Of a stretch of 64,000 nucleotides of DNA, positions 22,305-34,170 are shown one piece after another. The DNA is from Candidatus Stammera capleta. GTDB lineage: Bacteria > Pseudomonadota > Gammaproteobacteria > Enterobacterales > Enterobacteriaceae. Made by a program: the position numbers and the translations under genes. The DNA lies in the NCBI GenBank assembly GCA_015140255.1, contig CP043993.1, forward strand, positions 1 through 64,000. Reading direction: 5' to 3'. Each line of letters opens with the position of its first letter. The stretch's first letter is position 1. The notes beneath the pieces were generated by a model. It made no database searches, was not told where the DNA came from, and saw nothing but the letters and a program-made list of their open reading frames with translations.

Positions 22305-23360
22305 TTATAATTTAAAATTATAAATTTCATTAATAAATTTTTTATTAGGATCTTTAATCCTATTTTTATAGGCTATATTAGCCATACTAAACAATTTTTT
22401 TCTATTTAATTTTAAAATTAAATTACTTAAAATATTTGCATTTAAATTACTTTCTTCTATTATTAAAGCAGCACCTTTATCTTTTAAAAATTTAGCATTT
22501 AAATATTGTTGATTATCATTATGTATATATGGAATAAATATAGAAGCAATACCAACTGTACTAATTTCACTTACTGTTAATGCACCAGATCTAGAAATTA
22601 TTAAATCACATCAAGAATAAGCTTTTTCTATTTTATTTATAAAATCAACAACAAAATAATTGTTATATTTTTTATATCTTTTATCATTTATATATTTAAT
22701 ATAATTTATATGACCTACTTGATGTAAAAAAGAAAAATTTTTATTTACTAAAATTTTTAATAAATCAAAAATAACATTATTAATTATTGAAGAACCTTGA
22801 CTACCTCCTAAAATTAATATATTTATATTTCCACAACGATTTAATAACCTAACTTTAGGTTTAGGTATACTTAATATTTTTTTTCTTATTGGATTACCTA
22901 CAGTAGAAATATTATTTCCAAAAGTATTAGGAAAAGCTTGTACTACAATATTAGATAAATAATATAAATATTTATTAGAAAAACCTACTACTGAATTTTG
23001 TTCATGTATCATAGTCTTAACTCTACATAATCATGCAGATAAAATACCATAAAAAGATATATAACCACCAAAACCTAAAACTAAATCAGGCTTTCAAGAT
23101 CTAATTATTCTAATAATAGAAATAATACTTTTAAAAAACTTAAATATATAAAAAAAAAAATTTCATTTAGATATTTTAGGTATATCTATAAGATCAATAT
23201 CAAAACCATATTTAGGTACTAAAATAGATTCCAATCTATTTAAACTACCTACTCACTTTATTAAACAACCTTTTTTTTTAAAATATTTAGAAATTACTAA
23301 ACCAGGAAAAATATGCCCACCTGTACCACCTGTAATAATCATTAAACGTTTTATATTCAT
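22305..23360 (-). CDS. murG: UDP-N-acetylglucosamine transferase MurG
   Basis: Adds GlcNAc to lipid I to give lipid II on the inner face of the membrane. The product is 351 residues (usual 355). The N-terminal GGTGGHIFPG loop is near residue 11, HEQNSVVGFSNK is in the middle, and the C-terminal GT-B domain shows LILGGSQGS and SRSGALTVSEI. TGA codons read as Trp, for example in SWKPDLVLGFGGY. ftsW, normally between murD and murG, is absent: murD ends 8 bases upstream. Confidence 0.95.
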
Positions 23361-23368
23361 AAAATACC

Positions 23369-24697
23369 TTAAATAATTTTTTTTACTAGATACTCAAATT
23401 TTTTACCTCTTTCCTTATAATTTAAAAATTGATCTAAACTAGAACATGCAGGAGAAAATAATACTATATCTCCAGATTTAACATAATTAGATATATAAAA
23501 AATAGCTTTATATAAATTAATAAATTTTTTAGATTTATTAGGTAATAAGTTATACAAAATATTTTTACTTTTTCCAAAACAACATATATATATATTTTTA
23601 TATAATAATAAAAAAGGTTTTAAAAAAACATTAAAATTTGCTAATTTACCATCACCACCTAATAAAAGTCATATTCTACCATTTATATATGGTAAATTTT
23701 TTAAAGCACATATAGTACTATTTATGTTAGTTGATTTAGAATCATTAATTCATAAAACACCATTTTTTTTACTTACTAAATTAAATCTATGAGATAAACC
23801 ACGAAAATTAGATACTACATTTAAAATAACATTTCTAGAAATTTTCAGTATATCTGAAATTATAATTACTACTAAAATATTTAAATAATTAAATAAACCA
23901 GTTAAAAAAATATCTTTAACATTAATTATTTTTACACAATTTTTACTTAAAAAAATATTTTTTTTATCAAAATCAATATAATATTTAGATTTACTAATAC
24001 CAAATGTAATAATATTTTTTTCATAATAATTATAAGGAATAGTAAATTTATCATCTACATTTATAATACAATATTTAGAATTTTTAAATATATTTCATTT
24101 ACTCAATACATAATCATATAACCTATTTGTATATCTATCTAAATGATCCATACTAATATTTAAAATAACTGAACATAAAGTTCTTAAACTATTAATATAT
24201 TCTAACTGAAAACTAGAAAGTTCTAATATATAAATATCACTATATTTTTTTAATAAACTTAATACAGGAGTTCCTATATTACCACCCAAAGAAACTTTCA
24301 TTTTATTAAATTTACAAACTTCATACAATAAAGAAACTACAGTACTTTTACCATTAGTACCAGTAACAGCTATAACTAAAGAATTTACTACTTCTCTACA
24401 AAATATTTCTATATCATTAATAAATTCTATTCCTTTCTTTTTAGCTTCTAATAATAAGTAATTATCATGTAAAGAAATACCAGGACTAATTATTATTAAA
24501 TCAGCAGTTAATATTCAAGATTTTTTAAATAAACCAAGATGAAAATCTATACCTTTTGGTATTAAATTAGTATTTAAAAAACGATTATTATCCATTAATT
24601 TAGGATAAATACCTAAAGAAATAAAAAATTTTATACATGAAATACCTGTAATACCAGCACCTAAAATAACAATATTTTTATTATTATAATTAAACAT
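23369..24697 (-). CDS. murD: UDP-N-acetylmuramoylalanine--D-glutamate ligase
   Basis: Adds D-Glu to UDP-MurNAc-L-Ala. The product is 442 residues (usual 438). N-terminal Rossmann loop VILGAGITGISC, ATP loop with GTNGKSTV, GGNIGTPVL, LELSSFQLE and the C-terminal SPACSSLDQFLNYKERG all fit MurD. Several TGAs read as Trp. The ATG follows the mraY TAA with no intervening base, suggesting tight coupling. Confidence 0.95.
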
Positions 24698-25732
24698 TTA
24701 TATACTCGAAAAAAATAATATTATAGAGATTAAAAAAAATATCAAAGAAATAATTCAAAAAACAGTTACTATTTTTATTTCAGAATATTTATTTAATTCA
24801 TAATGATGATGAATAGGAGCCATTAAAAAAATACGTTTTTTAAAAAATTTAAAAAAAAAGACCTGTAAAAAAACTGAAAAAAACTCAATAAAAAATATAA
24901 AACCAGCTACTAATAAATATAATTCTTTATGAAGTAATATAAACATACCACTTAATAAAGAACCTATAGATAAAGAACCTGTATCACCTAAAAAAAGTTT
25001 AGCAGGATAAAAATTAAAAAAAAAGAAAGATAAACAAGAACCTAACATAATCAAATTCAAAATACATAATTCTTTACCATAATATATATAATTTATATTT
25101 AAAATTTTTGATATATAAATATTTGAACTAAATAAAGAAATTAAAAATAAAAATATAAATACAACTATTATCGGTAAAATAACTAAACCATCTAAACCAT
25201 CAGTAAAATTTATAGCATTAATACTTACAAATAATAAAATATATAAAAATAAATAATATAAATAATAACTATAATTAGTAACTAATATAAAATTACTTTT
25301 TATTAAAAAAAAATCAAAAAAATTCATTAAATATATAAAAATAAATATAGATAAACTTTGTAAAAAAAATTTTTGAAATATAGATAAACCATCACATTTT
25401 TTTAAAAAAATTTTTAAAAAATCATCTAAAAAACCAATTAAAAAATTTAAAATAAAAAATAAAATTAAAATTAATATATAAATATTTAACCAATTCACAA
25501 ATATAAAAAATAAAAAAATAAAATTTAAAAATATAGATATACCTCCCATAGAAGGGATACTATATTTTTTAGAATATTTATTAGAATCATTTTTACGAAT
25601 AACTTGAAAAATTTTATATTTTTTAAAAAAAAATAAAAAAAATTTAATTATAAAAAAAGAAAAAATAAAAGAAAAAAACAAAGAAAATAAAGATTTAATT
25701 ACAAATATATTTCTCAAAAAAAATAAATACAT
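24698..25732 (-). CDS. mraY: Phospho-N-acetylmuramoyl-pentapeptide transferase MraY
   Basis: Polytopic membrane enzyme that transfers phospho-MurNAc-pentapeptide to undecaprenyl phosphate, giving lipid I. The product is 344 residues (usual 360) with about ten hydrophobic helices. Signature loops are kept: SMGGISIF, FLDDFLK, NFTDGLDGLV with catalytic acids, FLGDTGSLSIGSLL, and APIHHHYEL near the C-terminus. The TGA at 24755-24757 reads as Trp and restores the last helix. murD follows directly. Confidence 0.96.
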
Positions 25733-25745
25733 AAAAATAATACAC

Positions 25746-27098
25746 CTAAAAATAATTTATTATTTTTTCCATACATAAAAAACGTGAACCTTTTATTAAA
25801 ATAGTAATTTTATCACTATTTTTAATAATTCTTTTTAAATTTAAAACTAAATTATCAATATCTCAAAAATGTTGTCCAATTAAACTATATTTACTAATAT
25901 AAAAACTATATTTACCAAAACTAAAAACTCTATTAATTAAAAAATTTTTTTTTATTAAAATACCAATTTTAATATGATAATATATTGACATATAATCTAA
26001 TTCTGCCATATCACCAACAACTAATATTTTATCACCTAAAAATTTATTTAAAAAATATATACTATAATATAATGATCTAGGATTAGAATTATAAGTATCA
26101 TCTAAAATTATTTTATTTTTGTTTAAATATATAGGATATAATCTTCCTTTAATAGGTTTACAACTCTCTAAACCTACTTTAATATCCTTTAAAGATATAG
26201 AAGAAGAAAGAGATAAAGCAGAAGCAAATAAAGAATTTAAAATATTATGAATACCTAATAATTTTATATAAACATTAATTTCTCCTAAACAAGTTACTAG
26301 AGTAAAAAAACTTCCTCATGAATTAACATTTAAATTACGTATAGAAACATAATTTTCTTTTCTAATATATTTAAAAGAAACAAAAATTTTTTCTTTATTC
26401 CAAAAATATTTTTCTCAAAATTTATTAAATATACAATTACTATTTAAAATTACTAAACCTGATGAAGATAAATGTTTAAAAATTTTTCCTTTACATTTTA
26501 TAATATTTAAAAAATTTTTAAAACCAGTTAAATGAGAAATACTTAAATTTGTTACACAAGCAACATCAGGTTTTACTAAATTAGATAAATAATTTATATC
26601 ATTTATATTATTAGCACCAAATTCTAATACTGAAAATTTATAAATATATTTATATAATTTTAATAAAGTGTAAGAAATACCTATCTCATTATTAAAATTT
26701 GCATAATTATATAATGTTTTTCCACTTTGACGTAAAATATTAGCAGTAATTTCTTTTACAGTAGTTTTACCAGTAGAACCAGTTAAAGATAAAAATTTCG
26801 TAGAAGTATTTCTTCTTAATCAACTAACTATTTTAGTTAAAGCATAATAAGAATTTTTAACTATTAATTGAGAAATATTAATAGGTAAATATTTATCAGT
26901 TAATATAGCTAATGCACCTTTCTTGATAGCATCAAAACATAAAAAATTAATATTATTTTTACCTCGAATAATAATAAATAAAGAATTTTTTATATTATTT
27001 TTACGAGTATCTACACAAATATTATTAATATATAAATTTTTTCCTACTAATATAGCTCCAGTAATATTAGCTATTTTAAAAAGATCTAATATAAACAT
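25746..27098 (-). CDS. murF: UDP-MurNAc-tripeptide--D-Ala-D-Ala ligase
   Basis: Completes the UDP-MurNAc pentapeptide by adding D-Ala-D-Ala. The product is 450 residues (usual 452). It has an N-terminal uridine-binding domain, the ATP loop LTGSTGKTTVKE, the NFNNEIG loop, and a C-terminal domain with DDTYNSNP and VVGDMAELD. TGAs read as Trp. It lies between murE (3-base gap) and mraY, as in E. coli. Confidence 0.95.
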
Positions 27099-27101
27099 AA
27101 T

Positions 27102-28598
27102 TTATATTTCCAATAATTTAGTAACTAAATAACGATCAGAATATTTTATTTTTTTATTTGAAATAAAATGAAAATTTTCATGACCTTTACCAGCTATTAA
27201 TATAACATCATCTTTAGAAGAATTTTTTATAGCAAATTTTATAGCTAAAATACGATCAAGAATAATATAAACATTATCAAAATTATTAATACCTAATTTA
27301 ATATCTTTTAAAATAGAAAATTCATTTTCAAAATAAAGATCATCATTAGTAATGATGATTAAATCAGAATATTTCTTAGCAATACTACCCATAATAGGTC
27401 TTTTATTTTTATCTCTATTACCTGTACACCCAAAAATACATCATAATTTACCTAAACAATATTTTCGAGATTCTATTAAAATATTTTTTAAAGCTTTTGG
27501 AGTATGGGCGTAATCTACTATAATTAAAGATTTATCTCTATTTTTAAAAAATTCTAAACGACCTTTAGGTAATAATAAATATTTACTACTATCAATTAAA
27601 TCTTTTAAATTAATTCCCAAAGATAATAAAGTAGCAAAACTAAGAAAAAAATTTTTAATATTAAAATCACCAGCTAAAAATAACTTTATTATTCCATTAC
27701 CTCAAGAAGAAAAAAAATATATTTTTTTTAAAAAACCATAATATTCTATTCTTTTAATATAAATTCATCTGTATTTAAATAAATTAATATATTTACTATT
27801 AAAAGTTACAGGAATTACATATTTAATAGGTAATAATTTATAAAATCAATTAAAACCTATACTATCATCTATATTAATAATTAAATTTTTAATATTAAAA
27901 TTAGTAAATAATTTAAATTTTGCTAATTCATAATTTTTCATACTAATATGATAATCAAGATGATCTAATGATAAATTAGTAAATACTGCAGAAGAAAAAA
28001 AAATATTATTAACTCTATTTTGAATTAAAGAATGAGAAGAAACTTCAATAAAAACAAAATCAGCTTTATTTTTATAAAAAAAATCCAATTTACATTGTAA
28101 TTCTATTGAAGAAACTGTTGTATTTAATGAAGTAAATAAATTATTATAAAAACCATTACCTATAGTACTTAATATACCACTTTTATAACCTAATAAATTA
28201 GCTCATTGAGCACATATATCTACTACAGTAGTTTTACCATTAGTTCCAGTAATTCCAACACAAGTTAATTTTTTACTTGGATGATTATAAAATTTAGATA
28301 TTATTTTAGGTAAAAAAATATCAAATTTATTTAAATAAAATATATAAATTTTATGTTTTTTATTAAATAAATAATAAGATTTATTTATATTAGAATAAGT
28401 TAAAACGGCTATAGCACCATTTAATATAGCATCATGTATAAAATATTTTCCATTAGTATTAAAACCTTTTATAGCTACAAATAAATTATTTTTTTTAACT
28501 AAACGACTATCACAAACAATATTAGAAATATAAATATATGGTAATTTACTAAAATCAAAATACTTAGATAATAAAATATTTAAAATTTTTTTTTTCAA
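27102..28598 (-). CDS. murE: UDP-MurNAc-dipeptide--diaminopimelate ligase
   Basis: Adds meso-diaminopimelate to UDP-MurNAc-dipeptide. The product is 498 residues (usual 495). Motifs include VCDSRLVKKNNLFVA in the N-terminal domain, GITGTNGKTTVV in the ATP domain, EVSSHSL, and LIAGKGHE near the C-terminus. The start is a TTG (28596-28598) preceded by GGAG 8 bases upstream; the nearby ATG is out of frame. ftsI and ftsL, which normally separate it from rsmH, are gone, leaving a 25-base gap. Confidence 0.94.
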
Positions 28599-28623
28599 AT
28601 AAACTCCATAATTTAATAAAATA

Positions 28624-29556
28624 TTAATTTATTTTTTCAGCTACTCTAAGTATAGCACTTCTAATCCTATTATTTTTATTTAAATCTTTTATAGAAGATT
28701 TATATTTACCTAAATCAATCATTTTAATAGGACACAATTCATTTATTTTTTTTTCTGTTAAAGGTAAACCTGAAATTAAAGATGATTTTAAATTAGATTT
28801 ACTTTTTATAAAATTTTTTACTATTCTATCTTCTAAAGAATGAAAACTTATTACAACTAATCTACCTTTAGTAGCTAATACATTATATGAATAATGTAAA
28901 CTTTTTGATAAAATATTAAGTTCATCATTAATATAAATTCTAATAGCTTGAAAAACTCTAGCACATGATTTAATAAGTTTATTTTTTACTACAGATTTAA
29001 TAATATTAACCAAATCTCCAGTACTATTAATTTTTCTTTTTTTTCTAAATAAAATAATTTTTTTAGTTATTTTTCTAGCATAACGTTCTTCACCATATTT
29101 TTTAATAACATATAAAATATCTTTTTTTTTTGCATAATTTATTCAATTTTTAGCACTAATACCATAATTTCTATTCATACGCATATCTAAAGGACTATCT
29201 TTAGAAAAAGAAAAACCTCTATTAGAACTATCTAATTGTCAAGAAGATATACCTAAATCAAATATAATTCCATTAATTTTACGATATAAATGTATTTTTC
29301 TAACATAATTTTCAATATTTATAAAATTACTATTAATAATACTTAAACGAGTATCATTTATATTTTTAGAATTTATTAAAATAGATTCATAATCAACATC
29401 AAATGAAAATAATCGACCATCTCTAGATAAATTTTTTAATATTTCTAAAGAATGATTTCCATTACCAAAAGTACAATCTATATAAATACCATTTTCTTTA
29501 ATATTTAAAAAATATTTTATTTTATCTAAAAAAGCTGAATAATATTGCCTAAACAT
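28624..29556 (-). CDS. rsmH: 16S rRNA m4C1402 methyltransferase RsmH (MraW)
   Basis: N4-methylates C1402 in the ribosomal P site using SAM. The product is 310 residues (usual 313). Visible elements are [16 protein letters not shown] (SAM loop), FDLGISS, and C-terminal [20 protein letters not shown] reads as Trp just after GISS, matching the family GxSSWQLD. It is first of the dcw-type cluster here and divergent from tpiA. Confidence 0.95.
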
Positions 29557-29646
29557 AAATATATCAAATATAATTTAATTTATATAATAACACAATTAAA
29601 TTTTATAAAAAAATAAATTTAATATAATATAAATAAATATTTAAAT

Positions 29647-30399
29647 ATGAATAAAAAAATTATAATAGCAAATTTAAAATTAAACGGTAATGTAAAATAC
29701 ATCAAAAAATATATAGAAATATTAAAAAAATATACTTATATTAATCAAAAATATCGTATTTTAATAGCACCACCAATATTATATTTATATTTATCTAATT
29801 TAATAATTAAAGAAAGTCAAATAAAATTAGTATCTCAAAATATAGATAAAAATATTTCTGGTTCATTTACAGGAGAAATATCAGGTGAAATGCTTAAAGA
29901 CATAAATATAAAATATGTAATCATAGGTCATTCAGAAAGAAAAAAATATCATAAAGAAAATAATATAGATATATTAAATAAAATAATTATTGCTAAAAAA
30001 TTTAATATAAAACCTATAATATGTATAGGCGAAAATATACAAGATTATGAAAATAAAAAAAGTAAAAAAATATGTAAAAAACAAATAAAATTTTTAATTA
30101 AAAACAATAATATTAATATATTAAAAAATACTATTTTAGCTTATGAACCTATTTGAGCTATAGGTACAGGTAAAAATGCTAATATAAAACATATAAGTAA
30201 AATACATAAATATATTATTAAATATATTACATCTATAAATAAAAATATTATTAAAAAAATTAAAATAATTTATGGTGGATCAATAAATAAAAAAAATATT
30301 TATAATATTATAAATAATAAATATATTGATGGATTACTAATAGGTAAATCATCTTGAAAAATTGAAAATTTTATTAAAATATTAAATATCATTGAATAA
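29647..30399 (+). CDS. tpiA: Triosephosphate isomerase
   Basis: Interconverts dihydroxyacetone phosphate and glyceraldehyde-3-phosphate, feeding GapA. The product is 250 residues (usual 255). It has NLKLNGN at the start (Lys12-type residue; the usual NWK is NLK), catalytic His in GHSERK, Glu in AYEPIWAIGTG and the phosphate loop YGGSI. The Trp in EPIW is a TGA. murA follows after 3 bases. Confidence 0.97.
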
Positions 30400-30402
30400 A
30401 AC

Positions 30403-31650
30403 ATGAATAAATTTAAAATTATAGGACCTTCAAAAATTGAAGGTGAAATAAAAATATCAGGATCAAAAAATTCAGCATTACCTATATTATTTTCTTCCTT
30501 ATTAACAAAAGAAGATATAAAAATAAAAAATATTCCTAATATTAAAGATATAGATATCACCTTAAAATTATTCAAAAAAATAGGAGTTTTAATAAAAAAA
30601 AAAAAACCTTTAATATTAAATAATCAAAATATAAAAAATATTAATTTACCTTATAAATTAATTAACAAAATTAGAGCATCAATATGATTAATAGGACCTA
30701 TGTTAATAAAATTTAAAAAAGTTAAAATATATACTCCAGGAGGATGTAATATTGGTAAAAGACCTATAAATTTACATTTATATGGATTAAAAAAATTAGG
30801 TGCTAAAATAAAATTAAAAAATAATTTTATCAAAATAAAAATCAAAAATAAAAAACTAATACCCAATACTATAAAATTACCTCAGGTAAGCGTTGGAGCC
30901 ACAATTACTATTATTATAGTTGCAACATTAATATCTGGTATAACAACAATAAAAAATTCTGCTATAGAACCAGAAATTATAGACACAATAAATTTTTTAA
31001 ATACCTTAGGAGCTAATATAAAACATAAAAATAATACTATTATTATATCTGGAGTAAAAAAATTACATGGAGGTATATATAAAATTATACCAGATAGAAT
31101 AGAAACAGGAACTTATTTAATAGGATCTTTAATATCTAAAGGAAAAATAATTTGTTATAATACAAATCCAAATTTATTAAGATACGTTTTAAAAAAATTA
31201 AAAGTTTCAGGAGCTGAAATTAAAACAGGAAATGATTTTATTAAATTAAATATGCATAAAAGACCTAAAGCAATAAATATAAAAACATTACCTTATCCTA
31301 ATTTTCCAACAGATTTACAACCACAATTTACTGTATTAAATATATTAGCTAAAGGTAAATCGATAATTACAGAAAATATATTTCCAAATAGATTTAATCA
31401 TGTAAAAGAATTAATTAAAATGGGAGCTAAAATTAAAATAAAAAATAATCAAATTATATGTAAAGGAATACAAAAAATATTTGGTACAACAATATATGCA
31501 AAAGACTTAAGATCTGCTGCAAGTTTAATTATAGCAGCATGTGTTGCTTATGGAACAACTATTATAAAAGATATAAATTTTATATATAGAGGATATGAAA
31601 ATATAGAAAAAAAATTAAATAATTTAGGGATTAAAATATATAAAATATAA
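30403..31650 (+). CDS. murA: UDP-N-acetylglucosamine 1-carboxyvinyltransferase
   Basis: First committed step of peptidoglycan synthesis, adding enolpyruvate to UDP-GlcNAc. The product is 415 residues (usual 419). Residues 20-23 are GSKN with the catalytic Lys, and Cys115 in PGGCNIGKRP is exactly at the E. coli position, so the fosfomycin target Cys is kept. FPTDLQPQF and RFNHVKELIKMGA are also present. A single TGA reads as Trp near residue 95. It is detached from the main mur cluster. Confidence 0.97.
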
Positions 31651-31687
31651 AAATAATAATTATAAATATTTAAAGTAATTAATATAT

Positions 31688-31906
31688 TTAAGTAAAATTA
31701 AAATTAATTTTATTAAAACGTTTTTTAAAATTATCTAATCTTCCTTTAGAATTAGATATTTTTTGTTTACCAGTATAAAATGAATGACATTTATAACAAA
31801 CATCTACATTAAAATCTTTACTTAAAGTTGAATATATTTTCATTACATTATTACAAGAACAAGATATTGTTAATAAATTCATATTAGGATGCGTATTTTT
31901 TTTCAT
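31688..31906 (-). CDS. rpmE: 50S ribosomal protein L31
   Basis: Small zinc-binding protein that helps bridge the ribosomal subunits. It has 72 residues. The four-Cys zinc type is kept (SCSCNNVM and DVCYKCHSFYTGKQ), so it is the zinc-requiring paralogue. The end KKRFNK matches the family. It is divergent from priA, as in E. coli. Confidence 0.96.
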   Translation of the reverse strand: MKKNTHPNMNLLTISCSCNNVMKIYSTLSKDFNVDVCYKCHSFYTGKQKISNSKGRLDNFKKRFNKINFNFT

Positions 31907-31942
31907 ATCAATACCTTTGAAATTAATAATATATATATTATC

Positions 31943-33826
31943 ATGTTAATACTTAAAATAATACTTCCTATACAAAATATAAAAAAATTAATTTATTATA
32001 CAAAATACAATAAAAAAATATCAATAGGTACAAGAGTAATTGTACCACTAAAAAATAAAAAAATAATTGGAATAATAATAAATATATATAAGAAAATAGT
32101 AAACAAAAATAATATAAAAATAAAAAAAATTATTAAAATAATAGATAAAAAAAAAATAATTAATTTAAATTGAATAAATTTTATTAAAATATGTACTGAA
32201 TATTATCAAATTCCATTTAATAAATTCTTATTTTATATAATACCAAAATATATTAAAAAAAAAAAAAATATATGTATATATAAAAATAAAAAAAAAAAAA
32301 AAAAAATAAAATATACAAAAAAAAAATATAAAAAAAAAAAAATAAAAAAAAAATATAAAAAAATAATTTATAAAATATACAAACAAAAGAAAATATGATT
32401 ATTAATGACTAATTTTAAAAATAGAATTAATTTATATATAAATATAATAAAAAAAAACATTCAAAATAATTTTCAAATATTATTTTTAGTACCAGAAAAT
32501 AGATTAATTAAAAAAATTAAAAAATATATTAGAAAAAAAATTTTTACTAACATAGAAATAATTAACTCTAAAATATGTAAAAGAAAAAAAACAAAATTAT
32601 GAAATAAAAGTTTAAAAAATAAAATATCTATAATAATAGGAACTAGATCAGCTATATTTACTCCTTTTAATAAATTAAATTTAATAATAATAGAAGAAGA
32701 ACATAGTGAATATTATAAAGAAAATAATTTTTTTCTTTATAACACTAAAAATATAGCTTTATTAAGATCGAAAATAGAAAATATACCTGTAATATTAGGA
32801 TCATTAACACCATCATTAAAAAGTTTTTATAAATATAAAAAAAATATATATAAACTTATTAAAATAAATCATCAAAAATATAAAATAAAATATAAAATTT
32901 TCGATATAAATAAATTTAAAAATAAATTAATTTTTTTTTTAAGAAATATTTTAAATAAATATATAAAAAAAAAAAAAAAAATATATATATATACAAATAT
33001 AGACGGTTATTCTTGATTAATATGTAAATATTGTAAAAAAATACAAATATGTTATATATGTAATAATAAATATATATTATATAAAAAAAAAAATAAAATT
33101 ATATGTTATAAATGTAACATAAAAAAAAAAATTAAAAAATGTTCTAAATGTAAAAAAAATATATTTAATACATATGGAATAGGTACAAAAAAAATTAAAG
33201 AATATTTAATTAAAATATTTCCTTTAGTTAAAATTAAAATTTTAAATCCAAAAAAACAAAAAAAATATAAAAAACAAATATTAATTTCAAACAAATTAAT
33301 TTTAAATATTAAAATACCTAAACCAAATTTAATAATTATATTAAATATAGATTGAATTTTACATTCTAAAAATTATAAAATTATAGAAAAGTTTATTAGA
33401 ATATATACATTATTTACAGAAAAAAATTATATAAATAAAAAACAAAAAATATTTTTTATTACTAAATATCCTAATAATAATATTTTTAAATATTTTTCAA
33501 AAAATACAAATTATGAAAAAAATATAAAAAAAATTTTAAAAGAAAGAAAATTAATTAATTATCCACCTTATGTACATGAATCTTCTATATATATAGAATA
33601 TAAAAATAATAATATATATAAAATATATAAAACAATGAAATTATTTTCTAAAAAGTATAAATACATTAATATAACTAAACCTATATTAATTAAAAAAAAA
33701 AAAAAAAATTTTTGACAAATTATAATTTTAAGTAAATTTTATAAAGATTTATTTAAATATATTTATAAAATAAAAAAAAAAAATAATAAAACAAAATTTA
33801 AAATAGATATAGATTATAATGAATAA
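31943..33826 (+). CDS. priA: Primosomal protein PriA with degenerate helicase motifs
   Basis: PriA recognises stalled forks and reloads DnaB. The 627-residue frame (usual 732) is open end to end if TGA is Trp. Recognisable parts are the N-terminal 3'-binding fold (GTRVIVPLKNKKIIGI), IIIGTRSAIFTPF, EEEHSEYYKE, eight zinc cysteines at about residues 361-403, and GIGTKKIKEY. The Walker A site is gone: LLMTNFKNRINLY stands where LLAGVTGSGKTEVYL belongs. The motif V/VI region (GTQMLAKG, QVAGRAGR) is also unrecognisable. A Lys-rich linker near residues 95-150 holds long A runs. It may act as a fork-binding scaffold without helicase activity. Confidence 0.88.
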
Positions 33827-33831
33827 ACATA

Positions 33832-34119
33832 TTAAAAACATTGTGTTTTATTTGGTAAACAAGATATAATACAAACTTGTTTAATTAAACCTTTAGGAAA
33901 TAATTTATATAAAAAAAAACTATCAATTTTTTTATTAAATTTATTTTTAAACTTTTCATTTAAAAAAATTAATAATTTTCTTACACTAGGTAATATTTTA
34001 TACTTAAAATAAAAAAATCTATAATAATAAATTATTATTCAATGAATATATTTTAATTTAATATTAAATTTATAAGCTAAACTAATAGCTATATCTTTAC
34101 TTCAAAATTTTATTTTCAT
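33832..34119 (-). CDS. tusE: Sulfur relay protein TusE (DsrC family)
   Basis: Passes sulfur from TusBCD to MnmA for 2-thiolation of tRNA wobble uridine. The 95-residue product (usual 109) contains YIHWIIIYYYRFFY, LPSVRKLL and YKLFPKGLIKQ. It ends with the essential penultimate Cys in CLPNKTQCF. The first 18 or so residues of E. coli TusE are missing, and an upstream in-frame TAG rules out a longer start. Two TGA codons read as Trp at conserved Trp sites. It was missed by standard-code reading. Confidence 0.9.
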
Positions 34120-34170
34120 ATACTAATTGTAATATCAATATAATAAAAATAACAAATATTTCAATCTAAA

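Noticed and set aside
32221..32400. Possible frameshift in priA at long A runs
   Set aside because: The frame before and after (N-terminal fold, GTRSAIF, zinc cysteines, C-terminus) is the same, so no shift is needed; the loss of the P-loop is not explained by a frame change.
32221..32400. A-rich tandem tract as a repeat array
   Set aside because: It is a Lys/Ile/Tyr codon run within the priA frame, without a fixed unit or spacers; no CRISPR or satellite pattern anywhere in the window.
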